A stretch of DNA of 7,769 bases from CAWULT01 sp963923455 (GCA_963923455.1 CAWULT010000173.1:1-7769); one strand, 5' to 3'; counted from the first letter of the stretch, positions 1 to 7,014 are shown. Notes: a model not told the origin generated them from the letters alone. A program made the numbers and translations.

Positions 1-235
1 ACAGCAGACGCTTGCGCTCGCCGAGACGATGGCGATGGCGCTGGCCGAGGTCGGGCGCTTCGACGAGGCCGCGCAGTGGCAGCGCGACGTCATCGAGGGA
101 GCGCGGCAGACGGGCCGCCCCGACCTCGTGCCGCACCTCGACACCACCCTGCGGCGGTACGAGCAGCGACGACCGTGCCGCACGCCCTGGACCGACGACG
201 ACCCGGTGCACCACCCGACGCCCGCCGCCCAATGA
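1..235 (+). CDS. TPR-repeat protein, C-terminal fragment
   Basis: This is the last 77 or so residues of a protein whose start lies left of the window; the reading frame is open from base 2 to the TGA at 233-235. The visible part holds one TPR-like helical pair (ALAEVGRFDEAAQWQRDVIE) followed by a basic tail containing RRYEQRRPCR. Both match the end of the complete TPR protein at 1972-3456 (ALAEAGRCGEALDWIRRAV, then PRYEARDCR), so the two are probably paralogues. TPR units form protein-binding superhelices; the partner is unknown. It lies 39 bp upstream of the VCBS/ASPIC-UnbV gene on the same strand, repeating the TPR-then-propeller order seen further right. An ATG at 29 is internal, because the frame continues upstream with the same helix pattern. 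Family assignment is fairly secure, but the full architecture cannot be seen. Confidence 0.8.
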   Translation, partial: QQTLALAETMAMALAEVGRFDEAAQWQRDVIEGARQTGRPDLVPHLDTTLRRYEQRRPCRTPWTDDDPVHHPTPAAQ

Positions 236-245
236 CGACCGGCGG

Positions 246-251
246 TAAGAT
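246..251 (+). promoter_or_regulatory. possible -10 element (TAAGAT)
   Basis: TAAGAT sits in the short gap between the TPR fragment and the gene starting at 275 and matches four of the six bases of the TATAAT consensus. An A/T-rich hexamer stands out in this GC-rich context. No convincing -35 box is visible about 17 bp upstream. A transcript starting 7-10 bases downstream would give a leader of about 15 nt. This is a weak call, since transcription could simply read through from the upstream gene. Confidence 0.25.
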
Positions 252-260
252 GCGCGCGTG

Positions 261-268
261 AGGGTGGG
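261..268 (+). promoter_or_regulatory. weak ribosome binding site (AGGGTGGG)
   Basis: This purine-rich run lies 6 bases before the GTG at 275 and resembles a degenerate Shine-Dalgarno sequence. It supports GTG 275 as the start. The only other early choice is GTG 305, which would remove much of the positively charged start of the signal peptide. No in-frame start exists between the stop at 233-235 and base 275. Confidence 0.35.
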
Positions 269-274
269 CATCGC

Positions 275-1975
275 GTGACACCGACGTGGCCGCGAGGGTC
301 GGCCGTGGCGATCGCCGTGCTGCTCGCGGCCGGCCTCCGCGGCGGCGCACAGGGCGCGGGGCCGCTCTTCACCGACGTCACCGATGCCGTCGGCATCGAC
401 TTCACCCACGTCAACGGCGCCACGGGACGCCTGCTCCTGCCCGAGGTCATCGGCGCCGGCGGCGCGCTCTTCGACTACGACAACGACGGTGACGTGGATG
501 TGTTCGCCGTGCAGGGGGGAGCGCTGACGGCATCCGGGGCCGGCGCACCGGCGGCCCCGCCCAGCCGGTTGTTCCGCAATGACCTGAACCTGGGACGCGG
601 CCTGCGCTTCACCGACGTGACCGCGCAGAGCGGCCTCGGGGTGGCCGGCTACGGCATGGGTGCGGCCGCCGGCGACGTCGACAACGACGGGTGGGTGGAT
701 CTCTACGTCACGTACCTGGGCTCGAACCGGCTGTTCCGCAACCGGGGCGACGGCACCTTTGCCGACGTCACCGCGTCGAGCCGGACCGGCGATCCCCGCT
801 GGAGCGTCAGTGCCACCTTCGTCGACTACGACCGCGACGGCTGGCTCGACCTGTACGTCGTCAACTACGTGCGATTCGTGCCGGAGCTGGCCCGGGCCTG
901 CTACACGGCTGGATCCGCCCGCGACTACTGCAACCCGGCGGTGTACGAGCCGGTGGCGGACAGCCTGTTCCACAACGAGCACGACGGCACCTTCGCCGAC
1001 GTCTCCGCGCGCGCGGGCCTCGCGAGGGCGCCGGGCCGGGGCCTCGGCGTGATCGGCGCCGACGTCGACGGGGACGGCTGGACGGACCTGTTCGTCGCCA
1101 ACGACGGCGATCCCAATCGCCTCTGGCTCAACGAGCGGGGCACGGGTCGCTTCCGGGACGAGGCGCTGCTGGCCGGTGTCGCCCTGAACCGGATGGGGCA
1201 GGCGCAGGGCAGCATGGGGGTGGACGCCGGTGACGCCGACGGGGACGGCGACGAAGACCTGTTCGTGACCAACCTCGACAACGAAGGCAACACGTTCTAC
1301 GCGAGCCTCGGCCGGGGCCTCTTCGAGGAACGGACGGCCGAGGTCGGGCTCGCGACGCGCGGGTACACCGGCTTCGGCACCCGGTTCCTGGACTACGACA
1401 ACGACGGCTGGCTCGACCTGCTGGTGGTCAATGGTGCCGTGCGGCACCTGAGCCGCCAGGCGCAGGCCGGCGATCCGTATCCGCTGAAGCAGCGAAACCA
1501 GATCTTCCACGGCGAGCGGGGCCGGCGTTTCACGGAGATCACCGGACCCGCCGCGGCCGCCTTCGCGCCGCTCCGCGTGTCGCGCGGGCTGGGCATCGGC
1601 GACCTGGACAACGACGGCGACGCCGACGCGGTGGTGTTCGGCAACAACGGGCCGCTGCGCGTGCTGCGCAACGACGCCACGGCTGGACGCCACTGGCTGG
1701 GCCTGCGCGTGCTCGATGGGCGCGCGCGCCGCGACGCCCTGCATGCGCGCGTCGAGCTCGTGCGCCGCGGCGGCGCCGCGTGGCGCCGCGTGCAGGCTGA
1801 TGGCAGCTACGCCACGGCCGGCGATCCGCGCGTCGTGTTCGGCCTCGGCACGGACGCGGAGCCGCAGACGGTTCGCGTGCACCGGCCGGGCGCAGCGCCC
1901 GAGACGTTCAGCGGGCTGCGGCCGGACCGGTACTGGGAGCTCGTCCCGGGCGAAGCCCCGAGGCCGGCACGATGA
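275..1975 (+). CDS. secreted VCBS/FG-GAP and ASPIC/UnbV protein (CRTAC1 family)
   Basis: A 566-residue predicted secreted protein starting at GTG. Residues 1 to about 27 look like a Sec signal peptide (charged start, AVAIAVLLAAGL core, small residues near GAQG). Seven calcium-binding DxDxDGxxD loops begin near residues 67, 134, 184, 263, 320, 373 and 443, often followed by a hydrophobic strand (DLYVVN, DLFVAN). Seven loops fit a seven-bladed FG-GAP/VCBS propeller. RLFRNRGDGTFADVT-type blade motifs lie between them. C209 and C219 frame a segment typical of this family (YCNPAVYEPVADSL) and could form a disulfide. The ASPIC/UnbV domain covers about 473-555, with HWLGLRV, DGSYATAGDPRVVFGLG (509-525) and a degenerate central part (RRDALHARVEL rather than the usual SNR.AIGARV). 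The family is described as extracellular and calcium-binding; its biochemical role in bacteria is unsettled. Its stop overlaps the next start by 4 bp, implying translational coupling. Confidence 0.93.
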   Translation: MTPTWPRGSAVAIAVLLAAGLRGGAQGAGPLFTDVTDAVGIDFTHVNGATGRLLLPEVIGAGGALFDYDNDGDVDVFAVQGGALTASGAGAPAAPPSRLFRNDLNLGRGLRFTDVTAQSGLGVAGYGMGAAAGDVDNDGWVDLYVTYLGSNRLFRNRGDGTFADVTASSRTGDPRWSVSATFVDYDRDGWLDLYVVNYVRFVPELARACYTAGSARDYCNPAVYEPVADSLFHNEHDGTFADVSARAGLARAPGRGLGVIGADVDGDGWTDLFVANDGDPNRLWLNERGTGRFRDEALLAGVALNRMGQAQGSMGVDAGDADGDGDEDLFVTNLDNEGNTFYASLGRGLFEERTAEVGLATRGYTGFGTRFLDYDNDGWLDLLVVNGAVRHLSRQAQAGDPYPLKQRNQIFHGERGRRFTEITGPAAAAFAPLRVSRGLGIGDLDNDGDADAVVFGNNGPLRVLRNDATAGRHWLGLRVLDGRARRDALHARVELVRRGGAAWRRVQADGSYATAGDPRVVFGLGTDAEPQTVRVHRPGAAPETFSGLRPDRYWELVPGEAPRPAR

Positions 1976-3456
1976 CCATCGTGACCCGGTCGCGGATGGC
2001 GGGTGCCGTCCTGTTCATGCTGGGCCTGCTGGTGGCGTCGCGACCGGCCGCGGGGCAGGTTCTCGAGCCCGTGCGGCCGGGCCTCGACGCCGTGCCAGCG
2101 CCCCGTCTCGAGGACCTCGAGCCCGCCGTCGCGGATCAGCTGCGCGACGCGCTCGCGGCGTTCACGGCCACGGCGGCGCGGACAGGCCTGTCGCGCCCGG
2201 CGCTGGCGCAGGCGTACGGCGAACTGGCGCGCGTGTTCCACGCGTACGAGTTCTTCGACGCCGCCGAGCCCGCCTACGCGAACGCGGTGCGGCTGGCGTC
2301 GGCCGCCGGGCCGTGGCTGCACCTGTGGGGGTACCTCCTGCAGCAGACCGGGCGGCTCGAGGCCGCGGCGGACCGACTCTACGCCGCCGTCCGCGCCCGG
2401 CCCGACGATCGGGCCGCGATCGTCCGGCTCGGCGACGTATACGTGGGCCTGGGCCGGCTGCGCGACGCCCGCGAGCAGTTCGAGCAGGTGTCGTCGACGT
2501 TTCCGGCCGCGGCCAGCAACGGTCTCGGCGAGGTGGCGCTGCGGGAAGGGCACTACCGGGAGGCCATCGAGCACTTCGAGGCGGCGCTCGGGCGCATGCC
2601 GCAGGCCACCGCCGTGCACTACTCGCTCGCGATGGCGTATCGCGGGCTCGGCCGCCTCGACGAGGCCCGCGCGCACCTCGAGCGGCGCGGCCCCGGTGTC
2701 GTGATCGTGGCCGACCCCCTGGTCGACGACTTGCGGACGCTCGTGCGCGGGGAGCGGCTGCTCGTGATCCATGGCCGGCGCGCCTACGAGGCGGGGCAGT
2801 TCCAGGAGGCGGCGGCGCTGCTGCGCCGGGCGGTCGAGGCCGCGCCGGACAGCGTGCCCGCGCGGCTCACGCTGGGCCTGAGCCTCGCCCAGCTCGGCGA
2901 CGGCGACGGCGCGCTGGTGCACCTGCGCGCGGCGTTCGCCCGGGCGCCGGGCGACGGCGCGGTCGGCGGGGCCCTCATCGGCGCGCTCGTCCGCTTCGAG
3001 CGCGCCGATGAGGCCATCGCGGTGCTGGGGCAGGTGCGGACCGCCGTGCCCGACGACGAGCAGACCCTGCTCGGGCTCGTGCTGCTGCTGGCGCACCGCG
3101 CGCGCTACCGTGAGGCGGTGGCGCTGCTCGAGGATGGATATCGCCGGTTCCCCGAGCGCGTACTGACCGCGACCACCCTGGCGCGCCTGCTGTCGTCGTC
3201 GCCCGACCCGCAGGTGCGCGACGGGCGGCGGGCGCTGGAACTGGCCACCGCGGTCTACGCGGTCAGCACGACTGGGGCCGACGCCGAGACGGTGGCGCTC
3301 GCGCTGGCGGAGGCGGGCCGCTGCGGCGAGGCGCTCGACTGGATCCGCCGCGCCGTGGCCCAGAGCCGCACCGCGGGTGACGGCGCCGAGACCGCCCGGC
3401 TGACCGCCGAGGTGCCGCGGTACGAAGCCCGCGACTGCCGCGCCCCGGCGCCATAG
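1972..3456 (+). CDS. secreted tetratricopeptide-repeat protein
   Basis: A 494-residue protein with a Sec-type signal peptide (hydrophobic core AGAVLFMLGLLVAS, likely cleavage near AAG-Q at about residue 29). From about residue 78 almost all of it is helical TPR repeats, around eleven by eye, with typical pairs such as LGDVYVGLGRLRDAREQFEQ and ALREGHYREAIEHFEAAL. A non-TPR linker with ADPLVDDLRTLV starts at residue 247. Near the end, LARLLSSSPDPQVRDGRRAL (from 403) is a pattern I know from bacterial TPR proteins found beside VCBS/ASPIC genes. The final repeat and the PRYEARDCR tail resemble the TPR fragment at 1-235. The role is probably as a protein-binding scaffold in the periplasm or at the surface; no catalytic domain is visible. 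The ATG at 1972 overlaps the upstream stop (ATGA), with GAGG at 1960-1963 as a fair ribosome site, so it is almost surely co-translated with the propeller gene. Confidence 0.92.
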   Translation: MTIVTRSRMAGAVLFMLGLLVASRPAAGQVLEPVRPGLDAVPAPRLEDLEPAVADQLRDALAAFTATAARTGLSRPALAQAYGELARVFHAYEFFDAAEPAYANAVRLASAAGPWLHLWGYLLQQTGRLEAAADRLYAAVRARPDDRAAIVRLGDVYVGLGRLRDAREQFEQVSSTFPAAASNGLGEVALREGHYREAIEHFEAALGRMPQATAVHYSLAMAYRGLGRLDEARAHLERRGPGVVIVADPLVDDLRTLVRGERLLVIHGRRAYEAGQFQEAAALLRRAVEAAPDSVPARLTLGLSLAQLGDGDGALVHLRAAFARAPGDGAVGGALIGALVRFERADEAIAVLGQVRTAVPDDEQTLLGLVLLLAHRARYREAVALLEDGYRRFPERVLTATTLARLLSSSPDPQVRDGRRALELATAVYAVSTTGADAETVALALAEAGRCGEALDWIRRAVAQSRTAGDGAETARLTAEVPRYEARDCRAPAP

Positions 3457-3476
3457 GCCTCGCTCGCGCGGCGGGC

Positions 3477-3482
3477 TATGAT
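3477..3482 (+). promoter_or_regulatory. possible -10 element (TATGAT) with leaderless start
   Basis: TATGAT matches five of six bases of TATAAT and lies in the 35-bp gap before the ATG at 3492. Only 9 bases separate its end from that ATG, so a transcript starting at the usual distance would begin at or within a few bases of the start codon. No Shine-Dalgarno sequence is visible before the ATG, which fits a leaderless or nearly leaderless message. No clear -35 box is seen. If real, this gives genes 4 and 5 their own promoter inside the gene run. Confidence 0.4.
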
Positions 3483-3491
3483 TGACGGCGC

Positions 3492-6071
3492 ATGGCGGCC
3501 GTCTGTCGGCGTGGCCTCGTGCTCCTCGCGTTCGGCGTGGCCGTGTGCGCGCTGGGCCTGACGCCGTCTGCGCAGGCGCCTCAACCCGCCCAGGCCGACG
3601 TTCAGGTCACCTTCCGCCTCATCGTCGTCAGCACGGCCGAGCGTGCCGAACACGTCGTGGCTCGCCTCAAGCAGGGCGAGGACTTCGCGGCCCTCGCGCG
3701 TGCCGAGTCGGTCGACCCGTCCGCCGCCCAAGGAGGCCTGATGGGGCCGCTGCCGCTGTCGTCCCTCCGCGAAGAACTGCGGGACGCGCTGCGGGAGCTG
3801 ACACCCGGCAGCGTGATGGGCATCCTGACGCTGCCGACCGGGTTCGGGCTCGTCCAGCGCCTGGCGAACCTGCCGGCGGGCACGTCGGTCGGGGCGCAGT
3901 CCCTCGCGATGTCGGCCGCGGGCGGCGTGAGGTCGACGATCAGCGTCGATGGCCTCATCGAGGTGCAGACGGCGCTCAACGCCCTGCCGAAGCCGGACAC
4001 CTGGAACCAGGATCCCCGCCAGATCTGTGACGACCGGGCCCGCGCCGTCGCCCAGATGACGGCGACCCTGGCCCGGAACCTCGGTCCCGAGGCGGCGCAA
4101 CTGCGCGCGGGCCTCACGCCGTTCGAGGTCATCGAGGGGCACGTCTCGCTGGCCCAGCTGCATGCGTACGCCGGCGAGATGACGAAGGCCATCGAGCAGT
4201 ACGAGCGGGCCTACGCGCTGGCCCGCACCAGCAGTCCGGCGTCGATTGCCGATCTCGATCAGGCGCTCGGGGCGTCGTTCGTCCACAAGGCGGAGATGGT
4301 CAACGGCGTGTACGCGCGTCCGGGCGACCGCTGTCTGCTGTCGCTGAAGGCGGGGCCGCCGCTGGCCAGCACGGAGGATCTCGCGGCGGGCGAGCGGCAC
4401 CTGCTGGCGCTGCTGGACAGGAATCCCGCGGACCTCGAGATCAAGTGGCTGCTGAACGCCGCGCACATGGCGACCGGCGGGTATCCGGACCGGGTGCCCG
4501 CGCGCCATCTGATTCCCCCGACGGCCTTCGCGTCGGGCGAAGACGTCGGGCGCTTCGTCGACGTGGCGGAGGCCTCGGGTGTGCGCTCGTTCTCGATGGC
4601 GGGCGGCGTCGTCGTCGACGACTTCGACAACGACGGTCGTCTCGACATCCTGACGTCGAACGTCAACAGCTGCCAGCCGCTTCAGCTCTTCCAGCGTACC
4701 GCCGACGGTGGATTCGTGGAGCGGGCGTCCGCGGCCGGACTCGGTGGGCAGTTCGGGGGGCTCAACCTGAGCCAGGCCGACTACGACAACGACGGGTGCG
4801 TCGACGTGCTGCAGATGCGCGGAGGCTGGGACCTGCCGCAGCGGCGGTCGCTGCTGCGCAACAACTGCGACGGCACCTTCACCGACGTCACCGTGGCCGC
4901 CGGGCTGGCGACGCCGGTCACCGCGAGCCAGACGGCGGCATGGGCCGACATCGACAACGACGGCTGGCTGGACCTCTTCGTCGGGAACGAGGATGCGCCG
5001 TCGCAGCTCTTCCTGAATCGCCGCGACGGCACCTTCAGCGACATCGCCGCGTCGGCCGGCGTGCAGCGCACGGCGTTCACGAAGGGCGTGACCGCAGGAG
5101 ACTTCGACAACGACGGCTACGCCGATTTCTACGTCTCGAACTTCCGGGGCGCCAACGCGCTGTACCGCAACAACCACGACCGGACGTTCACCGACGTCGC
5201 CGCCGCGGCCGGCGTGCCGGGCGCGGACCGGGGCTTCGCGGCCTGGTTCTTCGACTACGACAACGACGGGTGGGAGGACCTCTTCGCGGGGAGCTACTTC
5301 CTGTCGCTCGAGGAGACGGCGCGGTCCTACCTGGGCCTGCCGCTCAACGCCACCCCGATGAAGCTCTACCACAATACCGGCAACGGCCGCTTCGTCGACG
5401 TCACGGCCGAGGCGGGCCTGGCTCGCGCCCTGATGCCGATGGGTGCCAATTTCGGCGACATCGACAACGACGGGTTCCTCGACATCTACCTCGGCACCGG
5501 CAGTCCGTCGTACGTGTCGCTCGCGCCGAGCCTGTTGCTGCGCAACCGGGAGGGGAAGGCCTTCGTCGACGTCACGGTGTCGTCGGGTACCGGCGAACTG
5601 CACAAGGGGCACGGTGTCGCGTTCGCGGACCTCGACGGCGACGGTGACGAGGAGATCGTGTTCAAGGTGGGCGGCGCCGTCCCGGGCGATGCGCACGCGT
5701 TCCGGCTGTTCCGCAACCCCGGTCACGGCCGCGACTGGCTGGGCGTCAAGCTGGTGGGGGTGCAATCCAACCGTTCGGCCATCGGCGCGCGCCTGACGGT
5801 CACCGTCGAGGGCCCCGACGGCCGCCGCCGCACGGTGGCCCGGACGGTCGGCAGCGGCGGGTCGTTCGGGGCGTCGCCGCTGGAGCAGCACGTCGGGCTG
5901 GGAGCCGCCGCCAGGATCGTGTCGGTTGACGTGTGGTGGCCGGCGAGCCGCACGCGCCAGACGTTCACCGGCGTCGTCAAGAACCAGCTGATCGAGATAC
6001 GCGAGAGGGCCGACCGCTACAGCACGGTCACGCGGCCGCCGCTGCCGCTCGGAGGCCGCCGTGCGGGGTAG
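3492..6071 (+). CDS. secreted parvulin-like / TPR / VCBS / ASPIC-UnbV multidomain protein
   Basis: An 859-residue protein. Residues 1-29 form a Sec signal peptide (LVLLAFGVAVCALGL, likely cleaved after SAQA). Residues about 38-125 resemble a PpiC/parvulin prolyl isomerase: FRLIVVS, then a helix with KQGEDFAALARAESVDPSAA, GGLMG at 81-85, and a closing GFGLVQRL strand (117-124). The two histidines typical of active parvulins (RHILV and GYHI) are L43 and G119 here, so this domain is probably not catalytic. A segment with KPDTWNQDP (167-175) is unassigned. TPR-like helices follow at about 218-251, then a family-typical region with FVHKAEM (263-269) and GDRCLL (278-283). Seven DxDxDG loops begin near 377, 430, 486, 537, 588, 656 and 713; the last ends in E721. 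The ASPIC/UnbV domain spans about 747-850, with RDWLGVKL, SNRSAIGARL and GSGGSFGASP. It probably acts outside the cytoplasm as a binding or assembly protein; the exact role is unknown. The ATG at 3492 has no clear ribosome site. Its end overlaps the SCO gene by 11 bp. Confidence 0.93.
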   Translation: MAAVCRRGLVLLAFGVAVCALGLTPSAQAPQPAQADVQVTFRLIVVSTAERAEHVVARLKQGEDFAALARAESVDPSAAQGGLMGPLPLSSLREELRDALRELTPGSVMGILTLPTGFGLVQRLANLPAGTSVGAQSLAMSAAGGVRSTISVDGLIEVQTALNALPKPDTWNQDPRQICDDRARAVAQMTATLARNLGPEAAQLRAGLTPFEVIEGHVSLAQLHAYAGEMTKAIEQYERAYALARTSSPASIADLDQALGASFVHKAEMVNGVYARPGDRCLLSLKAGPPLASTEDLAAGERHLLALLDRNPADLEIKWLLNAAHMATGGYPDRVPARHLIPPTAFASGEDVGRFVDVAEASGVRSFSMAGGVVVDDFDNDGRLDILTSNVNSCQPLQLFQRTADGGFVERASAAGLGGQFGGLNLSQADYDNDGCVDVLQMRGGWDLPQRRSLLRNNCDGTFTDVTVAAGLATPVTASQTAAWADIDNDGWLDLFVGNEDAPSQLFLNRRDGTFSDIAASAGVQRTAFTKGVTAGDFDNDGYADFYVSNFRGANALYRNNHDRTFTDVAAAAGVPGADRGFAAWFFDYDNDGWEDLFAGSYFLSLEETARSYLGLPLNATPMKLYHNTGNGRFVDVTAEAGLARALMPMGANFGDIDNDGFLDIYLGTGSPSYVSLAPSLLLRNREGKAFVDVTVSSGTGELHKGHGVAFADLDGDGDEEIVFKVGGAVPGDAHAFRLFRNPGHGRDWLGVKLVGVQSNRSAIGARLTVTVEGPDGRRRTVARTVGSGGSFGASPLEQHVGLGAAARIVSVDVWWPASRTRQTFTGVVKNQLIEIRERADRYSTVTRPPLPLGGRRAG
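6051..6055 (+). promoter_or_regulatory. ribosome binding site (GGAGG) of the SCO-family gene
   Basis: A full GGAGG lies inside the end of the upstream gene, 5 bases before the GTG at 6061. It is the strongest Shine-Dalgarno match in the window and fixes GTG 6061 as the start. The next in-frame candidate, GTG 6127, would remove the signal peptide. Confidence 0.7.
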
Positions 6072-6933
6072 GGCGGCCGGCTGTCTGGCGGCCGCGCTGC
6101 TCGCGGCCGGCACGACCCTCGGCGCGGTGGACCCGGAGTATCCGGTCACCGGGCTCGTCGTCGCCGTCGACGCGACCGCGCGCCAGGTCACCGTGTCGCA
6201 CGACCGCATCGCCGGGTTCATGGACGCGATGACGATGCCGTTCGAGGTGCGGCAGCCGTCGGACCTGGCGGGCGTCGTGCCGGGCGCCCAGGTGACGTTC
6301 ACGCTGGTCGTGGGGCGGACGGCGGCCTACGCCACCCGGATAGTCGTCCGGCGGTACGAGAGCGTCGAGCGAGACCCGCGGACCGCCAGGCGCCTCGGCG
6401 TGATGAAGCGGCTGGCGGGCCTCTCCGCGCCGCCGGTCAGCCTCGGCGCGCGGGTCCCCGGGTTCACGCTGACGAATCAGGCGCGCCAGTCGGTGTCGCT
6501 GGCCGCCCTGGCCGGGAAGGTCGTCGTCGTCACCTTCGTCTACACCCGGTGCGCGCTGCCGCAGTTCTGCGTCCGGATGTCGGACAACTTCGGCGCCCTG
6601 CAGCGGCGCTTTGGGGCGGCCCTGGGCCGAGACCTGGTGCTGCTGACGGTGACGTTCGATCCCGAGCGGGACACGCCAGAGGTGCTCGCGGCCTACGCCG
6701 ACCGCTGGCACGCGAATCCGGCGGGCTGGCACTTCCTGACGGGCCCGGCCACGGAGATTCGCCGGGTGTGCGCGCTGTTCGGCCAGGACGCCTTCCCGGA
6801 CGAGGGCCTCGTCAACCACTCGCTGCACACGGCGGTGATCGATCGCGCCGGGACGCTCGTCGCCAACATCGAGGGCAACCGCTTCACCCACGAGCAGCTC
6901 GGCGACCTCGTCCAGGCGACGCTCCGCCGTTGA
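6061..6933 (+). CDS. CusF-like copper-binding domain fused to SCO1/SenC domain
   Basis: A 290-residue exported protein starting at GTG. Residues 1 to about 22 are a signal peptide or membrane anchor (CLAAALLAAGTTLGA). Residues about 24-97 resemble the small beta-barrel copper chaperone CusF. H47, M57 and M59 (in HDRIAGFMDAMTM) match its His and two Met ligands; the Trp of E. coli CusF is replaced in a one-residue-shorter loop, where M54 could serve. Residues about 128-290 are an SCO1/SenC thioredoxin fold: GARVPGFTLTNQ, the strand VVVVTFVYTRC, FDPERDTPEVLAAYA (from 199), and H253 before SLHTAVID, the conserved metal-ligand His. The cysteine pair is C164 and C170, a CX5C loop (CALPQFC) rather than the usual CX3C. 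SCO proteins bind copper and help assemble the CuA centre of cytochrome oxidase, or act as thiol-disulfide proteins. No oxidase genes are visible here, so the target is unknown. It is coupled to the upstream gene by an 11-bp overlap. Confidence 0.92.
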   Translation: MRGRAAGCLAAALLAAGTTLGAVDPEYPVTGLVVAVDATARQVTVSHDRIAGFMDAMTMPFEVRQPSDLAGVVPGAQVTFTLVVGRTAAYATRIVVRRYESVERDPRTARRLGVMKRLAGLSAPPVSLGARVPGFTLTNQARQSVSLAALAGKVVVVTFVYTRCALPQFCVRMSDNFGALQRRFGAALGRDLVLLTVTFDPERDTPEVLAAYADRWHANPAGWHFLTGPATEIRRVCALFGQDAFPDEGLVNHSLHTAVIDRAGTLVANIEGNRFTHEQLGDLVQATLRR

Positions 6934-6974
6934 GGCCGGGGCGGCCGTCGCGGCGTGGTCCGCGTTCGTACGCG

Positions 6975-7007
6975 AAAACCGGGGCGGACCCAACGGGCGC
7001 GCCCCGG
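6975..7007 (-). terminator. Rho-independent terminator of the TonB receptor gene
   Basis: Read on the minus strand, CCGGGGCG (7007-7000) pairs perfectly with CGCCCCGG (6986-6979) and is followed at once by TTTT (6978-6975). The 13-base loop can pair further as CCC-GTT-GGG, giving an upper stem. An 8-bp GC stem plus T-run, 47 bp past the receptor stop, fits an intrinsic terminator. On the plus strand the stem is not followed by T residues, so it would work poorly for the SCO gene. Confidence 0.6.
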
Positions 7008-7014
7008 CGAGAAC

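Noticed and set aside
250..278. Tiny frames (ATG at 250, GTG at 258) before the gene at 275, the second ending in TGA overlapping GTG 275
   Set aside because: An attenuating leader peptide was considered, but three and six codons with no run of a single amino acid and no alternative hairpins give no support; chance is likely in such GC-rich sequence.
1716..3011. A 431-codon plus-strand frame bridging the propeller and TPR genes
   Set aside because: It is an Arg/Ala/Gly-rich shifted frame of two real genes that overlap by 4 bp; it shows no domain of its own.
1807..3096. A 429-codon minus-strand frame opposite the TPR gene
   Set aside because: It has no recognisable domain, is low in complexity (His, Arg, Gln, Gly), and lies wholly over a convincing TPR protein.
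473..5640. Recurring DNA words such as GACTACGACAACGACGG near 473, 1391, 4779 and 5253, as possible mobile or regulatory repeats
   Set aside because: They all fall in frame on the DYDNDG calcium loops of the two VCBS proteins, so protein repeats plus biased codon use explain them.
3255..6302. A 1015-codon open frame on the minus strand opposite the fusion gene
   Set aside because: It is the antisense image of the calcium loops: its valine-, arginine- and glutamate-rich repeats mirror the plus-strand Asp/Gly codons. The plus-strand frame has clear domains and a signal peptide, and long antisense frames are expected at this GC content.
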